Of a DNA stretch of 64,000 nucleotides, positions 43,416 through 55,603 are shown piece by piece. The notes under the pieces were generated by a model. That model searched no databases, had not been told where the DNA came from, and saw only the letters and a list, made by a program, of their open reading frames with translations. The position numbers were made by a program, and so were the translations under genes. Position 1 is the first letter of the stretch, and each line of letters begins with the position of its first letter. Origin of the DNA: Nymphalis io (Eukaryota; Arthropoda; Insecta; Lepidoptera; Nymphalidae); the NCBI RefSeq assembly GCF_905147045.1, contig NC_065905.1, positions 4,216,001 to 4,280,000 on the forward strand. The letters are read 5' to 3'.

Positions 43416-43497
43416 CTATATTCAAAAACTATTTTGTATTTATCATGCTGGTGTATTGCTGCTTAAAACTGTTATTAGCATTTGATTCTTAAGTGGC
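43416..43497 (+). repeat. 82-bp direct repeat, copy 1
   Basis: CTATATTCAAAAACTATTTT to GATTCTTAAGTGGC, matching 44993-45075 with one indel and one substitution. Confidence 0.9.
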
Positions 43498-43973
43498 TGA
43501 AATCGGTCAAGAGGGAATCATCATCATCACACAGAATCATCCTAATTATTATCAAAAAAGAAATAATCTAAATACATAAACTAGAACACAACATCTTTAT
43601 CTTAATTCTCTTAACAAGAAGACATCTCATTATTACGTTACATAATATTGTATAAAACTGACGATTATACGAGTAAATTTTTCATTATTTAAGATTCGTA
43701 TGCAAATGCTTAAATTCACGAAGTAAGGTAGGGATTAATGAGCAAGACCGCGGCGGGAACACAGCGTTTCCACTTAATTTATACCTGAGAAATATATTAC
43801 AGTCTTAAGTGAAATACGTGTGTGTGACTAACGAGCGAATATTCATTAATTCGCTTGACAAATGTTTCTTTTGTACTTACTCCTTCGGTTATTTTGTCAG
43901 TGTTATAAAATATTTAGTGTTAAGTACATAGTATATTCCAATAGGGAAGTAAAACTTTATAATAATTAACAGA

Positions 43974-44196
43974 TGGTTTCCGCCGGTTGCTTTGCCCACA
44001 TGTGAGGGAGGGGAACAGGTTTTAGGTAGCCTAAATACACGTTGTCACGTGTACTTAGTCATAAAACTTACTATTTACTATAAATTTTATCTTACTTACA
44101 AAAATTTAATGATGATCGGTTTAGTTAAGACATTATATACACTTTCACAAGTGTAATAAACAAACTCGCTTATACATTTATAATAATAGTTAGACT
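43974..44196 (-). mobile_element. Helitron-like element, diverged
   Basis: GATGGTTTCCGCCGGTTGCTTTGCCC, ACACGTTGTCACGTG, GATGATCGGTTTAGTTAAGAC and AATAAACAAACTCGCTTATAC are the family blocks in reverse. Confidence 0.6.
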
Positions 44197-44260
44197 TATT
44201 ACTTTATAATATAATATTTTTAATAATTAATAATTAAAAAATAAAATAAATGAAAAAGTA

Positions 44261-44500
44261 ATGTCCCACAGCTGAGCAAAGTCCCCTTTTGTGGGTAGAG
44301 CTTATAGCTTATTTAACCATGCTGCTCCAAATTCGGGTGGATCTCCGTGTGGATTCGGATGGGCTATCCGATACATGCAGGTTCGTCACGATATTTTCTT
44401 CAACTGCCAAGCATGAGATCAATTATAAACACAAATTATACACACGTTTACACGGGTTTTAACCAGCAATTTTCGTTTACGATTGAAGTCTTCTAGGCAA
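44261..44500 (-). mobile_element. SINE-1, degenerate
   Basis: ATGTCCCACAGCTGAGCAAAG, CATGCTGCTCCAAATTCGGG, ACATGCAGGTTCGTCACGAT and a weak head (ACGGGTTTTAACC) appear in SINE-1 order. Confidence 0.65.
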
Positions 44501-44992
44501 TATGCATCAATTCAACTTCACATCCAAATTTGAATGGGACTACTTTAGAGGTTTATAGATAGAAGACATGGCATTCCATATCGTGATCCAAGATAAATCA
44601 ACTCAAGTAGTCCTTGAATAGGTAAAAAAGGATTATCCCAACATAACCCTTGATCCCATCTAGTATTAAAGTCAGGCTGGACGTGACATATTTTTTGGAA
44701 GTCATCTGTCTTCGTAAACTATACATTAAAAAAAAACATTACATCTTTTATGTGTATAATTATAATTCATACTTTACGTATGCAAATAATATATTATTTA
44801 GGCAAAAATAAAACGGTTCATTAGTAATATATAACACCGGCAAAATTATCAACAATTCCAAATTTCCTATAAAATTGCCATTATAAGTAAAATGATATTT
44901 CTAAATTTTTATTATTTCTAAAGTTCTTAACTAAAGGAGATTCTGAAGCCTGGCTACTGCGCATGTATATTGCGCAGACTAAAATCTGGCTA

Positions 44993-45075
44993 CTATATTC
45001 AAAAACTATTTTGTATTTATCATGCTGGTGTATTGCTGCTTAAAACTGTTATTAAGCATTTGATTCTTAAGTAGC
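44993..45075 (+). repeat. 82-bp direct repeat, copy 2
   Basis: CTATATTCAAAAACTATTTT to GATTCTTAAGTAGC; this copy is bounded by GCTAC and GTAGC, a possible very short inverted repeat. Confidence 0.9.
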
Positions 45076-47049
45076 AATTTCAAAAAATAAATTAATTCAA
45101 CAAAATCTTTTATTGAAATTGTTTCTTCACTTTGATTAAAAGTCTATTCGGTACACCTCTTGTGAAAGCGGTTTGAATTATTAAATGTACATATAAACTA
45201 TGACGTACGTAGGTACCAGACAAAAGTGCTTAGACTAACGATATCTCGTGACAGACGCCAGATGTTACCTAAGTACTTGAGACGACGTTTTACACATGAG
45301 AAAAATGAACTCCACAACTACAGTTTGACAGACTCGAGTTCTTTTATTTAAAATGCTTTTCGGTTATTGAATTTCTTCTGTACTTGTTCTTTGGTTGTTT
45401 TAACATGTCTGAAGTGCACGCTAAATAATTGAAAAATATTGATGCAAAGTTTTTAGAACAAAAGAAATAATTTATAGATACTTCAGAACTTAAAATGATT
45501 TCTTATATAAGTATGTATATGTTTGTAAGTGTAAGTATGTAGGTTTATTACTTATTTTTATTAAGTTTCTAAGTATTTTATAATTTTAATTATAAGTTGA
45601 TTGTAAGTGCAAACTACGCCCAAATATCGTTCCTGCCTAAAAAAAGCTTGCCTGGATATTATCGCTGTAAAAGATAAAGGACGCTTTCACATACTTTATA
45701 TACTACCTGTTCCTTCATTCAATGTTTGTGAATTGTGTGCAATAAAGAATGAATATATCAATAAATAAAAAGTTATGTCAATGATCTAGCTAGCTGATCA
45801 AGTAGTTTAGATGATCGATCATCTTTTTTTTTTCATTGAAAGTAGACAAGCACACTGAAAAATGGGTCACCTGATATAAAACTAAGATGTTATGTCCCTT
45901 GCACTTGTTACACTAGCTTACTCATTCCACAAAACCAACAATACTAAGTATCGCTGTTTAGCGGTAATTATGATGAGTGAGTAGTACCTATCCAGATGTG
46001 CTTGTACAAAGCCTACCACCAAGTATACTCGATATTTTTTTTTCTTGGATTTTAAATAAACAATCGTGTAAATATCCTATCAATTAGATTAACTACTAGT
46101 TTTAAAAAGAAACACCAAAAATGTACCAATTTATAATATGAATACCGTTCCTAAATTGCCGATTTACTTATCCCAACTGTCATAACCCCGGAATCAAAAC
46201 CTAAGACGTCTTTAGACATCAACTTTTTCAAGCATTCGCACACAATGTTTAATGTCAATCTGTTTACCAAGTTCAAAACTTCAAGCTCAGTGAAACATAA
46301 GTTATCGACAGATGCCAACTTAAACGTTAACTTAATAAAACTAATAGTTTTCTATCACGAACTAAGTACGGCATAAAATTCCTGAGTTAACTTAAGTACC
46401 GCTTTGAATTCTTGAAGAAATTTGCTTCTACATTCTGAGAGAATATGGAATTTCAACTTTATGACTTTTTGTCAGCTGGAAAGATTCCAACAATTATTTT
46501 TGGATTGAAGTGCTGACCAGGGAGATAGTTTTGCAAATTATCCTTAATTTTCGGGTCATCATATACCGTTGTTATTTTTCTCTCCGAGGGCATTTACTAA
46601 ATGCTAGTGTTCGTCCAGTGGTCATAATTTGACCATAATAATTTCTATTAACTCTTTTAAACGCTACAGACAACTAACATATAACAGAATTATAGTAAAA
46701 AAAATATAGTCAAATTCTTTTTTTTTTATTGATAATAATAAAGCCCTTCGATATCTGCCAAATAAAAAATCTGATAAACAAAGAGATATTAGTTATTATT
46801 TAAAGGGTAAATCATGGTTATGATGTTATGAATTCACAAATGGCTTAATTACAATAAATATAATATCGCGGGCAGTTTAATTTTTAAGAATATAACCTAC
46901 TCTTAAATATTATTTTAAATCACTTTTATATAATATTGGCGTTTGTTGCGTTTCAATGCGTATTGAATAAATTTAGGATCTGTTTACAATACTTCGTCAG
47001 TGAACAATCATGCTACATTCTTTATAAAAATAAAATATAGATGGCATGT
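45076..47049. other. AT-rich region, one degenerate SINE-3
   Basis: Apart from the SINE-3 at 45822-46022 nothing identified; no frame above background. Confidence 0.45.
45822..46022 (-). mobile_element. SINE-3, degenerate
   Basis: TGGGTCACCTGATATAAAACTAAG, TTATGTCCCTTGCACTTG, GATGAGTGAGTAGTACCTATCC and TACAAAGCCTACCACCAAG; part of the centre is deleted. Confidence 0.65.
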
Positions 47050-47136
47050 TATCATGCAGCTTTCCTCACCATGCTTACTTGCACAGCCAAGAACGGGATT
47101 AACTGTAATATAAACATAAATCAAGCATATGAAAAC
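47050..47136 (-). mobile_element. SINE-1 fragment, middle part
   Basis: CATGCAGCTTTCCTCACCATG through AAATCAAGCATATGAAAACT matches the SINE-1 centre with many substitutions. Confidence 0.5.
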
Positions 47137-47224
47137 TATAATATATAAATTCTCACTCTTCACTTCGGAGCTATTCTTCTAAGCTGACACTGATTAATTG
47201 ATCATACTTAATGAGACAATGTCT

Positions 47225-47560
47225 AAAGCAGACGCTACAGGCGAGAGTAATAAAATTACGTCTTCTTGGCTGATTTTGACAATTGAGGCTATTCTGAAGG
47301 GGGGTAAAGAGTTGCATAGAACACACAGTGCACAAGTATGTGCACAAACAAAAATGCACTCTCTGTTATTTCACTTTCATAATCCAATGGGATGGCATAT
47401 CCGATATGGTCAGAAAAAAAATAGAATCAATAGCTGTAGATACTTTCCGAGATATGGAAGTCTTTTCTCTGCAAACTTATCGTCATAACCTGGGCTTTGA
47501 AGCCAAGACCTGGGATCTGTAACCTGCAGTTAGCTACTAGACGAACGAGGTAGGCTAAGT
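47225..47560 (-). mobile_element. SINE-2, reverse, diverged
   Basis: ACAGTGCACAAGTATGTGCAC, TTTCATAATCCAATGGGATGG, CTTTCCGAGATATGGAAG and a decayed head (GACCTGGGATCTGTAACC) follow family order. Confidence 0.65.
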
Positions 47561-48135
47561 TTCAGTAGTACGTGTAATAGGTAAAATTTTGTGGCTATTA
47601 AAACTTTTAAGCTTGACTATTAAGCAAAGAATTGTTCAAAAAATTAAAACCAATAAAAAAAATTATCTTCGAAGTTCTTATTAAACGTAATGAAAAAGTC
47701 TTATCTTATTTACATCCAGCATCCGTGTTCTTGACATCAAAGATTCGTAACGGCCAAAAACAAAACTTTATTATTGCTTTAATTAACAAATTAAATTGAA
47801 CGTAATTTTATTCCTTTGAGCTTTCTTCGTTAAAGATTTATCATGTTTTGTTTAAAACAAATAATATTATTCCTAACCTTAATAACTAGAATAACTGATA
47901 TTCATTTTTTATATTATATTTTAATAATATGGTGTCAGACATATATGATGTTGTCATATTTTATTATTTTTGCTACCTCGTTGGTCTTTGTTTGATTGTT
48001 TGTTTGGTTGGTGGTCCAAGGTGCATTTGTGGGTGCTCAATCTATATTTCTCATGTTGCTGTTATTGTCAATTTGATGAATTTACATTTTTGCTAGAAAT
48101 AAATAATCTGAGACATTTTATCTGAGAAAATTGAA

Positions 48136-48210
48136 TTTGTCTTTAGGCGATGGTGATTACTTACCATAAGGTCTATCTGTCAATCCGCCTTTATATTTTA
48201 TATAAAAACA
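48136..48210 (+). mobile_element. SINE-3 tail fragment
   Basis: TTAGGCGATGGTGATTACTTACC, then AATCCGCCTTTATATTTTAT and an A-rich end. Confidence 0.45.
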
Positions 48211-48277
48211 TCTAAAAAAATCTATTTTATATAAAAGTATCTCACTTGTGAAATATTAAAAACTGACTTTCGGACCA

Positions 48278-48606
48278 CCTTTTTTTATAGAATAGGAATG
48301 CGGACGAGCATATGGGCCACCTGATGGTATGTGGTCACCAACGCCCATTGACATTGGCATTGTAAGAAATGTTAACCATCGCTTACATCACCAATGCGCC
48401 ACCAACCTTGGGAACTAAGATGTTATGTCCCTTTTGCCTGTAATTACACTGGATCACTCACCCTTCAAACCGGAACACAACAATACCAAGTACTGCTGTT
48501 TTGCGATAGAATATCTGCTGAGTGGGTGGTTCCTACCCAGACGATGTTGCACAAAGCTCTACCACCAGTAACCACCATATGCTGGTAAGTGGTCACCACC
48601 GCCCAA
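48278..48606 (-). mobile_element. SINE-3 full length, followed by a partial second copy
   Basis: The first copy runs TTTTTTTATAGAATAGGAATG to AAAGCTCTACCACCAGTAA (48278-48572). CCATATGCTGGTAAGTGGTC at about 48575-48594 is the near-tail part of a second, truncated copy in the same direction. Confidence 0.85.
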
Positions 48607-48984
48607 AGACAAACGACGACGAGTATGTATGTGTGTTGATACCATTTAATATAAAAATGAAATAAAAAACAAACCCAAAATAATATTCCAAGCCAAATGT
48701 TGGCTAATAGTACAATAATGAAGTATTTGGTCAGCTGCTTACATTTAAAAAGCATCAAGACAGAAGCTTCAGTTACCGTCATAACACGAAGTTTTATTTC
48801 AAAAATATGCTATATGGAAGTTCCTTTTAAAATTTTATGATCTACGACCTTAAACTTTTGGCAATGTGTTTAACTTCGAAATAACTAGCAAGTTTTTGGT
48901 CGTATTTATTGCGTGAGTTATTATACAAACTGAGATGCCCCTTAGGTAAATATATATAGATAATTTAACTAATAGCATTGGAAA

Positions 48985-49205
48985 GCAAAACGATGTTCTC
49001 AGAACGAGTGAGTGTTTACCGAAGTATGTGGGTTCAAATTCTGGCAAACACTACTGAATATCAATGCGCTTTATGTGTCTTTATAATTATTCATATAGTG
49101 CTTGGCGTTGAAGGAAACCACTTGCACGGTGAAATGAAAATTTGCCACACATGTAGTTACCAAACCACATTGTAGCAGCATGGTAGAAGCTATATTCCTT
49201 ATGAA
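48985..49205 (+). mobile_element. SINE-1, degenerate forward copy
   Basis: GTGGGTTCAAATTCTGGCAA (B box), TGCTTGGCGTTGAAGGAAACC and TGCCACACATGTAGTTACCAAACC keep the SINE-1 order. Confidence 0.6.
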
Positions 49206-49965
49206 AACGGAGGATGAGGGGCATGGGCCCATAAACTTGGGACACATTATATAGATTTTTCAAGCTAATTTTCTAATTTGTTAGATAATAAGGTAGAAAT
49301 TTTTATTTGAATTATTAGAATACATTATATTATTATAAAGCGAAATTTACACTAACGATTAAGCCAGATATTTTGACGTACACTATGTACAAAAACTTTA
49401 TTCATCAACTGGTCGCAAGACCAAAATGCAGATAAAAACTTGCATCTAATAATCATTTATTTACTGATTTCATTTCTTTTGGACATACACCGATACGATA
49501 TTACAATTTTATTGTACGTGTAAATGTGAAAATACGGAAACAAATTTAATTTTATTTAATAAGGTTAACGTAAAAGGGATCTGCAAAGGATTTGGCTATT
49601 ATAAGCCCACTAGATGTTATTAATTTCTAGTTACAATGTGAATTTTCCTCTATAATGTGACGTCATGTGGTCTATTTACACACAGATACATAGAATTTTA
49701 AGCTTTACAAAATAATCTATGTTGAATTCGTTAATTCAAAATTCATTTGGACCAAGCCATAATTAATACATAATCTTATTACTTTGTTAGTATGAAGATG
49801 CATTACAAAAATCAGCTTGTAGATTTTACCTTGATGCAGAGTCCTACTGCTTAGTAAACACATTCAGAATAATGTTGGTGCTATTATGTATTCGGTACAG
49901 TAATGAGAAACAAGATAGTATAAAACCGTCAAACATTTTTTTCTTTTCTTCGCCGTCCGTAATCC

Positions 49966-50264
49966 GTAACAGCCTGTGAATGTCCCACTGCGGGGTTAAA
50001 GGCCTCCTCCACCTTTTTGAGGAGAACGTTTGGAGCTTATTCCATCACGCTGCTCAAGTGTGGGTTGGTGGAATACATATGTTGCAGAATTTCAGTGAAA
50101 TTAGGCACATGCAGGCTTCCTCACGATGTTTTTCTTCACCGTAAAGCACGAGATGAACTACAATCACAAATTAAGTACATGAAAATTCAGTGGTGCTTGC
50201 CCAGATTTAAACCCACGATTATCGGTTAAGATTCACGTGTTCTTACCACTGAGCCATCTCGGCT
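49966..50264 (-). mobile_element. SINE-1, near full length
   Basis: GTAACAGCCTGTGAATGTCCC to GAGCCATCTCGGCT, with B box AGATTTAAACCCACG degraded. Similar TTTCTTTT strings flank it, but a duplication could not be fixed by eye. Confidence 0.82.
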
Positions 50265-50703
50265 TTCTTTTATTGCCTAATACAAGTAGTTATACTTGTA
50301 TGAATAAATACATATGTTAATATGTATTAACGATATATAAACAAGTGTACAGAAACAAACACAAGCAAAACTTCAGTGTCACTATCCGGGAGGTGCAGTC
50401 GCGAGGGAATGGCATTAAAACTTTTTAAATCCAATCAGCTTGTAGTAGTTAGGTATTTAAGTAAAAGAAAAAAAAATTACTGTACTTAAATTCGAATGCA
50501 GCTTTGAAAGATAATAAAATATCGTTATCAATAAATTTTTTGCGAATTTTCATTTCTTGTATTATATCTATCTTAAATAATATTGGACGTAATTATATAT
50601 TTGACATAAATTTCCAATATCACTTGAAATTACGTATTTTGGTAAGTATAAACTTACATTATTACAGTCATTTCTTCGGCGAGTTTTGAGTTAATGGTTA
50701 CAG

Positions 50704-52435
50704 TTTTTTTTTTTTTTTATGTTCGCCGGGAGGGCAAATGACTCTACTCCACCTGATGTTAAGTGGTAGTAGAGTCCAAACGCGACTACGGCCAGTACAG
50801 ACGGGAAAAACGTTCTGCACTAGCCGCCTTTGCCTTGCCGGCCCGCAAGATGCCTCTTCACGCCTCGTTTGAAGGAACCCGGATTGTAAGAGGAGGGGAA
50901 CACGTGAGCTGGTAAGGAATTCCATTTTTTGGAAGTGCGACAAAGAAAGGAGTTGCCAAATTTCTTTGTTCGCGATGGAATTGATGTCACAGTTAGGCGG
51001 TGACATCGAGAACCAGCTCGCGTGGACTTAAGAAGGAAGGGAGAAGCAGGAATTAGAGAGAATAATTCCTCAGAGCACTTGCCGTGATACAGTCGATAGA
51101 AAGCGGTCAGTGCTGCTATCTCACGATGCAATTGTAAAGGTTCAAGGGTGTTTGTGACCTTTACGACGCCAATAACGCGTACGGCACGTCGCTGCAACCG
51201 GTCCAAGGCCTCAAGTAGGTACTTAGCGGAGCCATCCCAAAGGTGCGAGCAATATTCCACGCAAGACCGTACCTGTGTTTTGTACAGCAGGCACAGTTGT
51301 TGTGGCGTGAAAAAGCGCCGCACCTTGTTCAGAACTCCGAGTTTCCGTGAAGCTGTTTTTATAACAGCCTCGATGTAATCCCTTGGACTAAGGTCGCAGC
51401 GAACGTCAATCCCCAGCATGGCGATTTTGCTTTGCATCACCAGCGGAGTACCACAGAGGGAGGGAAGAGGGAAAAATGTTGACTTTTTCGCCGTGAGAGC
51501 GCGTACCTGTGTTTTCTTGGCATTAAACTCAACAAGATTATCAGAGCCCCATTTCGCGATGAGCTCTTACGTCCTATCGAGTTCAATGACAAGATCCTTC
51601 CGCCTCTCCTCAATTTCCGCTCGCCCAGACACTGCGCGTCCGTGGTATCCACCATGCACTGTACTATCGTCTGCATAGCAATGTATGTTCCCAAGAGAGA
51701 GCATATCATTGATATGCAAAAGAAAGAGTGTGGGAGATAGCACAGATCCCTGGGGGACCCCAGCATTCACTACATAGAATTGTGAAGCGCAACCATCAAC
51801 TAAAACACGAAGGCTACGCTTGTGTAGGAAGCTGGCAATCCAGGTGCATAGCTGAGCAGGCAGACCATATGCCGGCAGCTTGGAGAGAAGACTTCTGTGC
51901 CAGACCCTGTCAAAAGCCTTGGAGATATCGAGGCTGACAGCCAACGATTCTCCATGCTTGTCGATAGCTTCACCCCAGAGGTGTGTTACGTACGCTAGAA
52001 GATCACCTGTGGACCGTTTTGGTCGAAACCCGTATTGACGATCATAAATTAAACAGTGATCTTCTAGGTAATGGATCAGTTGGTTGTTTAAAATCCGTTC
52101 CATCACCTTACAAAGTACTGAGGTGATAGCTATTGGCCGATAATTTGCCGGGTCAGACCGATCCCCTTTTTTGGGAACCGCTTGCACATTAGCTCTTCTC
52201 CAAGCCTCCGGCACACATCCCGAAGAGAGAGAAAGTTGGAACAGGCGCGTTAACACAGGAGACAGCTCCGCTGCGCACTTCTTCAGCACTATGGCTGGTA
52301 TTCCATCGGGACCGCTAGCTTTCCGTACATCAAGTGATTGCAGCTCCGCACGCACATCACGTAGCCTGATTTTAATGTCAGGCATCGTATGTCCACATGA
52401 AGGTATTGTAGGTATATCAGATTTATTTTGTGTGT
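50704..52435 (-). mobile_element. Jockey/CR1-type LINE, 5'-truncated, poly(A)-tailed, little decayed
   Basis: On the - strand: polymerase from about 52435, stop at 50820, a 3' UTR of about 100 bp ending CCACTTAACATCAGGTGG, CATTTGCCCTCCCGGCG and a run of about 15 A. GC content well above its surroundings and the nearly open frame suggest recent insertion. No target duplication was recognised. Confidence 0.88.
50820..52435 (-). pseudogene. LINE reverse transcriptase, one in-frame stop
   Basis: A continuous frame on the - strand apart from TAA at 51567-51569. From residue 1 at the Met at 52385: SLDVRKASGPDGIPAIVLKK, VPKKGDRSDPANYRPIAITS, YGFRPKRSTGDLLAYV, SLDISKAFDRVWH (catalytic Asp, about residue 150), NAGVPQGSVLSPTLFLLHIN, IHCYADDSTVHGG (YADD, about 235), then ELDRT, stop and ELIAKWGSDNLVEFNAKKTQ. 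The C-terminal part has LGVLNKVRRFFTPQQLCLLY, CVEYCSHLWDGS, LDRLQRRAVRVIG, LPAHVFPSSYNPGSFKRGVK and a short end. The upstream endonuclease and ORF1 are lost. Except for the stop the polymerase looks intact; RNA from it could hardly be mobile without its 5' half. Confidence 0.9.
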
Positions 52436-52790
52436 CTTATTATAAAAACACAAATCACACAGCACACACAGGTGTATAACAGCTAGATTACAATGTAGAT
52501 AAAAAACCCTCTTATGACCAACATTGATGGTGTAATTGCGTGCCTACTATCATGTCAATATTTGTACTGTAAATATTTTATATTTTATTTTATTTATTTT
52601 GGACGACCAACACCGTACCTACGTACATTAGATAGACAGTTAAATAGAGGTTGAATAGGTTTTTTGACAAATTTTCTACTAATTATAGGTTATCACATCA
52701 TTCGTAAAAGCATCACATTATAAATAGTCATTAAAAAAAGTTAATCGTTAACAATTACAAGTCCATAAAAAGCAAATACATTAACATTAT

Positions 52791-52906
52791 CATCCACCAA
52801 CCCGCATTGGAGCAGCGTGGTGGAATAAGCTCCAAACCTTCTCCTCAAAAAGGGAGAGGAGGCCTTAGCCCAGTAGTGGGACATTTACAGGTTGTTACTG
52901 TTACTG
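52791..52906 (+). mobile_element. 5'-truncated SINE-1 with perfect 14-bp target duplication
   Basis: Only the last 116 bp (from CATCCACCAACCCGCATTGG) and a GTTACTGTTACTG tail are present, flanked by TACATTAACATTAT at 52777-52790 and 52907-52920. Confidence 0.9.
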
Positions 52907-52920
52907 TACATTAACATTAT

Positions 52921-55603
52921 TAAAATTATTAAAAATATTGTAAAATTATTATTAAATTTATGATTTTTTTTTAATTTATGTTATTTATGTCTTCAATGTA
53001 AATAATTCGTACGTTTATAACGTAGAATGAGTTAATTCAACATTTGTTAAGACAGTGTGTAGTGTAGTATGCAAATGAGGGTTCGGGCATTCGTTTCAAA
53101 ACATCGTGTTTCGTAACTCGCTAGTATTTGTGTTGAAGGGTCAATAGCCACTTTGAATTAAATTACATTTTCAATCCCTTGAAACATTTATAATTTCCTT
53201 ACAAAGTCTTAACTTAATTGCGATTGTGATTCAAATATGGACGTTTTTTTTTTAAATTAAGCAATATACATAAACTTGTTATCTGCGCTTATATTTATAT
53301 AATTTTGAATGTTTTTTTTTTATGCCTACATCTTTATATTTTAGGGATCACAGTCGGAATTACAGGATTTATTGATTCAGCGAGTTTATTATTGATTCAG
53401 ATTTTGTGTATCAGTGTTTTCTTTATTGAAGGTTTGTTATTTGTCATTTAAAAAAGAACATAGACTTGCAAATTATGCTTTGATTAAATACAGTATCTGG
53501 TAGCTCTGTGCGTTACTTATTCAGGGCTCCACAGTTATTTATACACCTTTAATTATAATTGAAAATGACAAATGAATGTGTTTGTAATCAGATTTTCATT
53601 ATCACTGTAATTACTCTTTTAATGTTGTCAATGTAGACTAGATAGAAATATTCCTGGCTTATTAAATTTTACTAACATATTAAATGTGACAAACTATATC
53701 ACAGAAAATGTTATATATTAGACAGGAGCAACTATTTAAGATATTTTTTAGTTTTTTGCGTTAAAATATAATGTATACTATTTACACGTCTTTTAATTAT
53801 TTAATAGCAAAACCGCATACTCCTCATTTTGCTATTTACATTATAACCGTCGTATTTTAATTTTGGTTGTTTGACCTGCGGAATATAATAATTCAACAAT
53901 TATTTTGCTGTTTCATATTTTTTTGGCTCATTCATTCTCTTATAAGAAGGCAAAATATATTAGATCCCTTTATGTTAAGCGGTGGGTGTCGTTGGAGAAT
54001 TTTTACATTTACCAAAAGATAAATCGTATAATATAATTTTTTGTATTGTCTATAGGGACTACCTAAGAACGTAATCACCAGTAAAAGATTCCCAAAGGAT
54101 ATTGGCATCACGTCTGCCAATTATTTATTCAATTCAGCACGTAGGCGCCTTAACCACGCACCACGTGGCGGTATACCATACCGTCAGTATTCATATTCCC
54201 AAGGAGATAGTCGCACTTAAAATCAGCCAATTGGTTTTCTCATTCAGCTTATATATTGCACCCTCATACGCGATAAGGAAAAACAATACCAAAGAAAGAA
54301 AGAAATACTATGTATATGTTGTTTTGTCTCATGAATATAATAAATAGGTGAAAATTAAATTATTTACTTTTTGTATGTATGTCTTTGATAAGAGTTGAAA
54401 TATGCACATCATTTGCAAGTCAAAATATTTTATTTCATTTCAATTAATTGGGGATTTGACAGTCGCTCCGGGTCCCACTTGGCACAAAGGTTGTCCATTG
54501 CCATACAGCGCGGAAATGCGGCCTGCATTATGGACAGCTTTGCGTCAAGTGGGAATCGGGAGGGACTATTTTAAAATTTGACTAAAATAATAAAAATTAA
54601 TAATGTAAAAAAAAAATTCAATTAAATATCCTGATTTCAAACGTTACTTATTGCAAAATGTTCAACATCTTTCAAAGAGACTATGGTAAGATAATAATCA
54701 TTTCAGACTATACTATGTATATATATAATATAATAATAATGATTTCAACGATGAGAACCATAGTTATCCTGAAATATCTAGAAGATTTCTCGATAAATAA
54801 CATGATTGACACCCGAACATATACTCATAATAAAACAACACATTAATGCCTTTTTTAGCAGTAAAACCACAAAGAAAGATAGCATATCCTAACATCAAGC
54901 GTTTATTCTTTAAACTCATCTTGCTTCGTAACCCATTGTAATATTGTATGAAGCTCACTGCTGAGCTATAAAGCTACTCATTCTAATGCTACCTTAATGC
55001 ACCTTCCATCGCACAGGGGAGTTTTCCGCGCGATATTTTTCGTCTGAAACCGTCTACGTCGACCTTATTAAATTTTCACGCCAAATGCAATCTGGAATTT
55101 GCCTAGAATAGTGATGTCTTATGTTCCGATTTACTGAAAGTCTCGATATTTGTTTTACTTTCTACATTAAACATATCGAATGTACATAAATAAAAAACGT
55201 TAAATAATATCAAAGCTCCATTGTTATAAATTGAAAATTATTTGTTATTTAATGCAGAATTCAGTATTAAAATTGACGTTTTACGATTTATTATGTTAAA
55301 TGCTTGGTGTCCCGGTTTTAATACCAATTTGGGAAGCTAACATCACTAACATAAAAACTTGTCTCTGCACAAAAGAATTTAGAATTTAAGCTAAGAGCAC
55401 TTAACACAATATTCGGTGGTTTAATTTGAAAATTATAGTAGTTTGTGAGTGCAATAATATATTGTCCTATTTTCAGAGGACAGAATGCAGTTAATTAAAA
55501 GGTATATGGTTCAGTAAATATTTTACCTTTAGTCTTTGCTTTGTATTTATAATTTAAATAACTTAAAATATTGTTCCTTTTTTTTAATAAAAAATTCTTA
55601 GAT
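52921..55603. other. AT-rich region, nothing except the foldback
   Basis: The foldback at 54462-54566 is the only structure. Small frames near 54.1 and 54.7 kb have unremarkable composition. Confidence 0.45.
54462..54566. repeat. Imperfect foldback, arms about 35 bp
   Basis: GTCGCTCCGGGTCCCACTTGG at the left (54462-54496) pairs imperfectly (about three quarters of positions by eye) with GTCAAGTGGGAATCGGGAGG at the right (54532-54566); a 35-bp GC-rich loop lies between. Probably part of an old transposable element. Confidence 0.55.

Noticed and set aside
51148..51937. Forward frames across the 50.7-52.4 kb LINE
   Set aside because: Antisense shadows of the polymerase frame.
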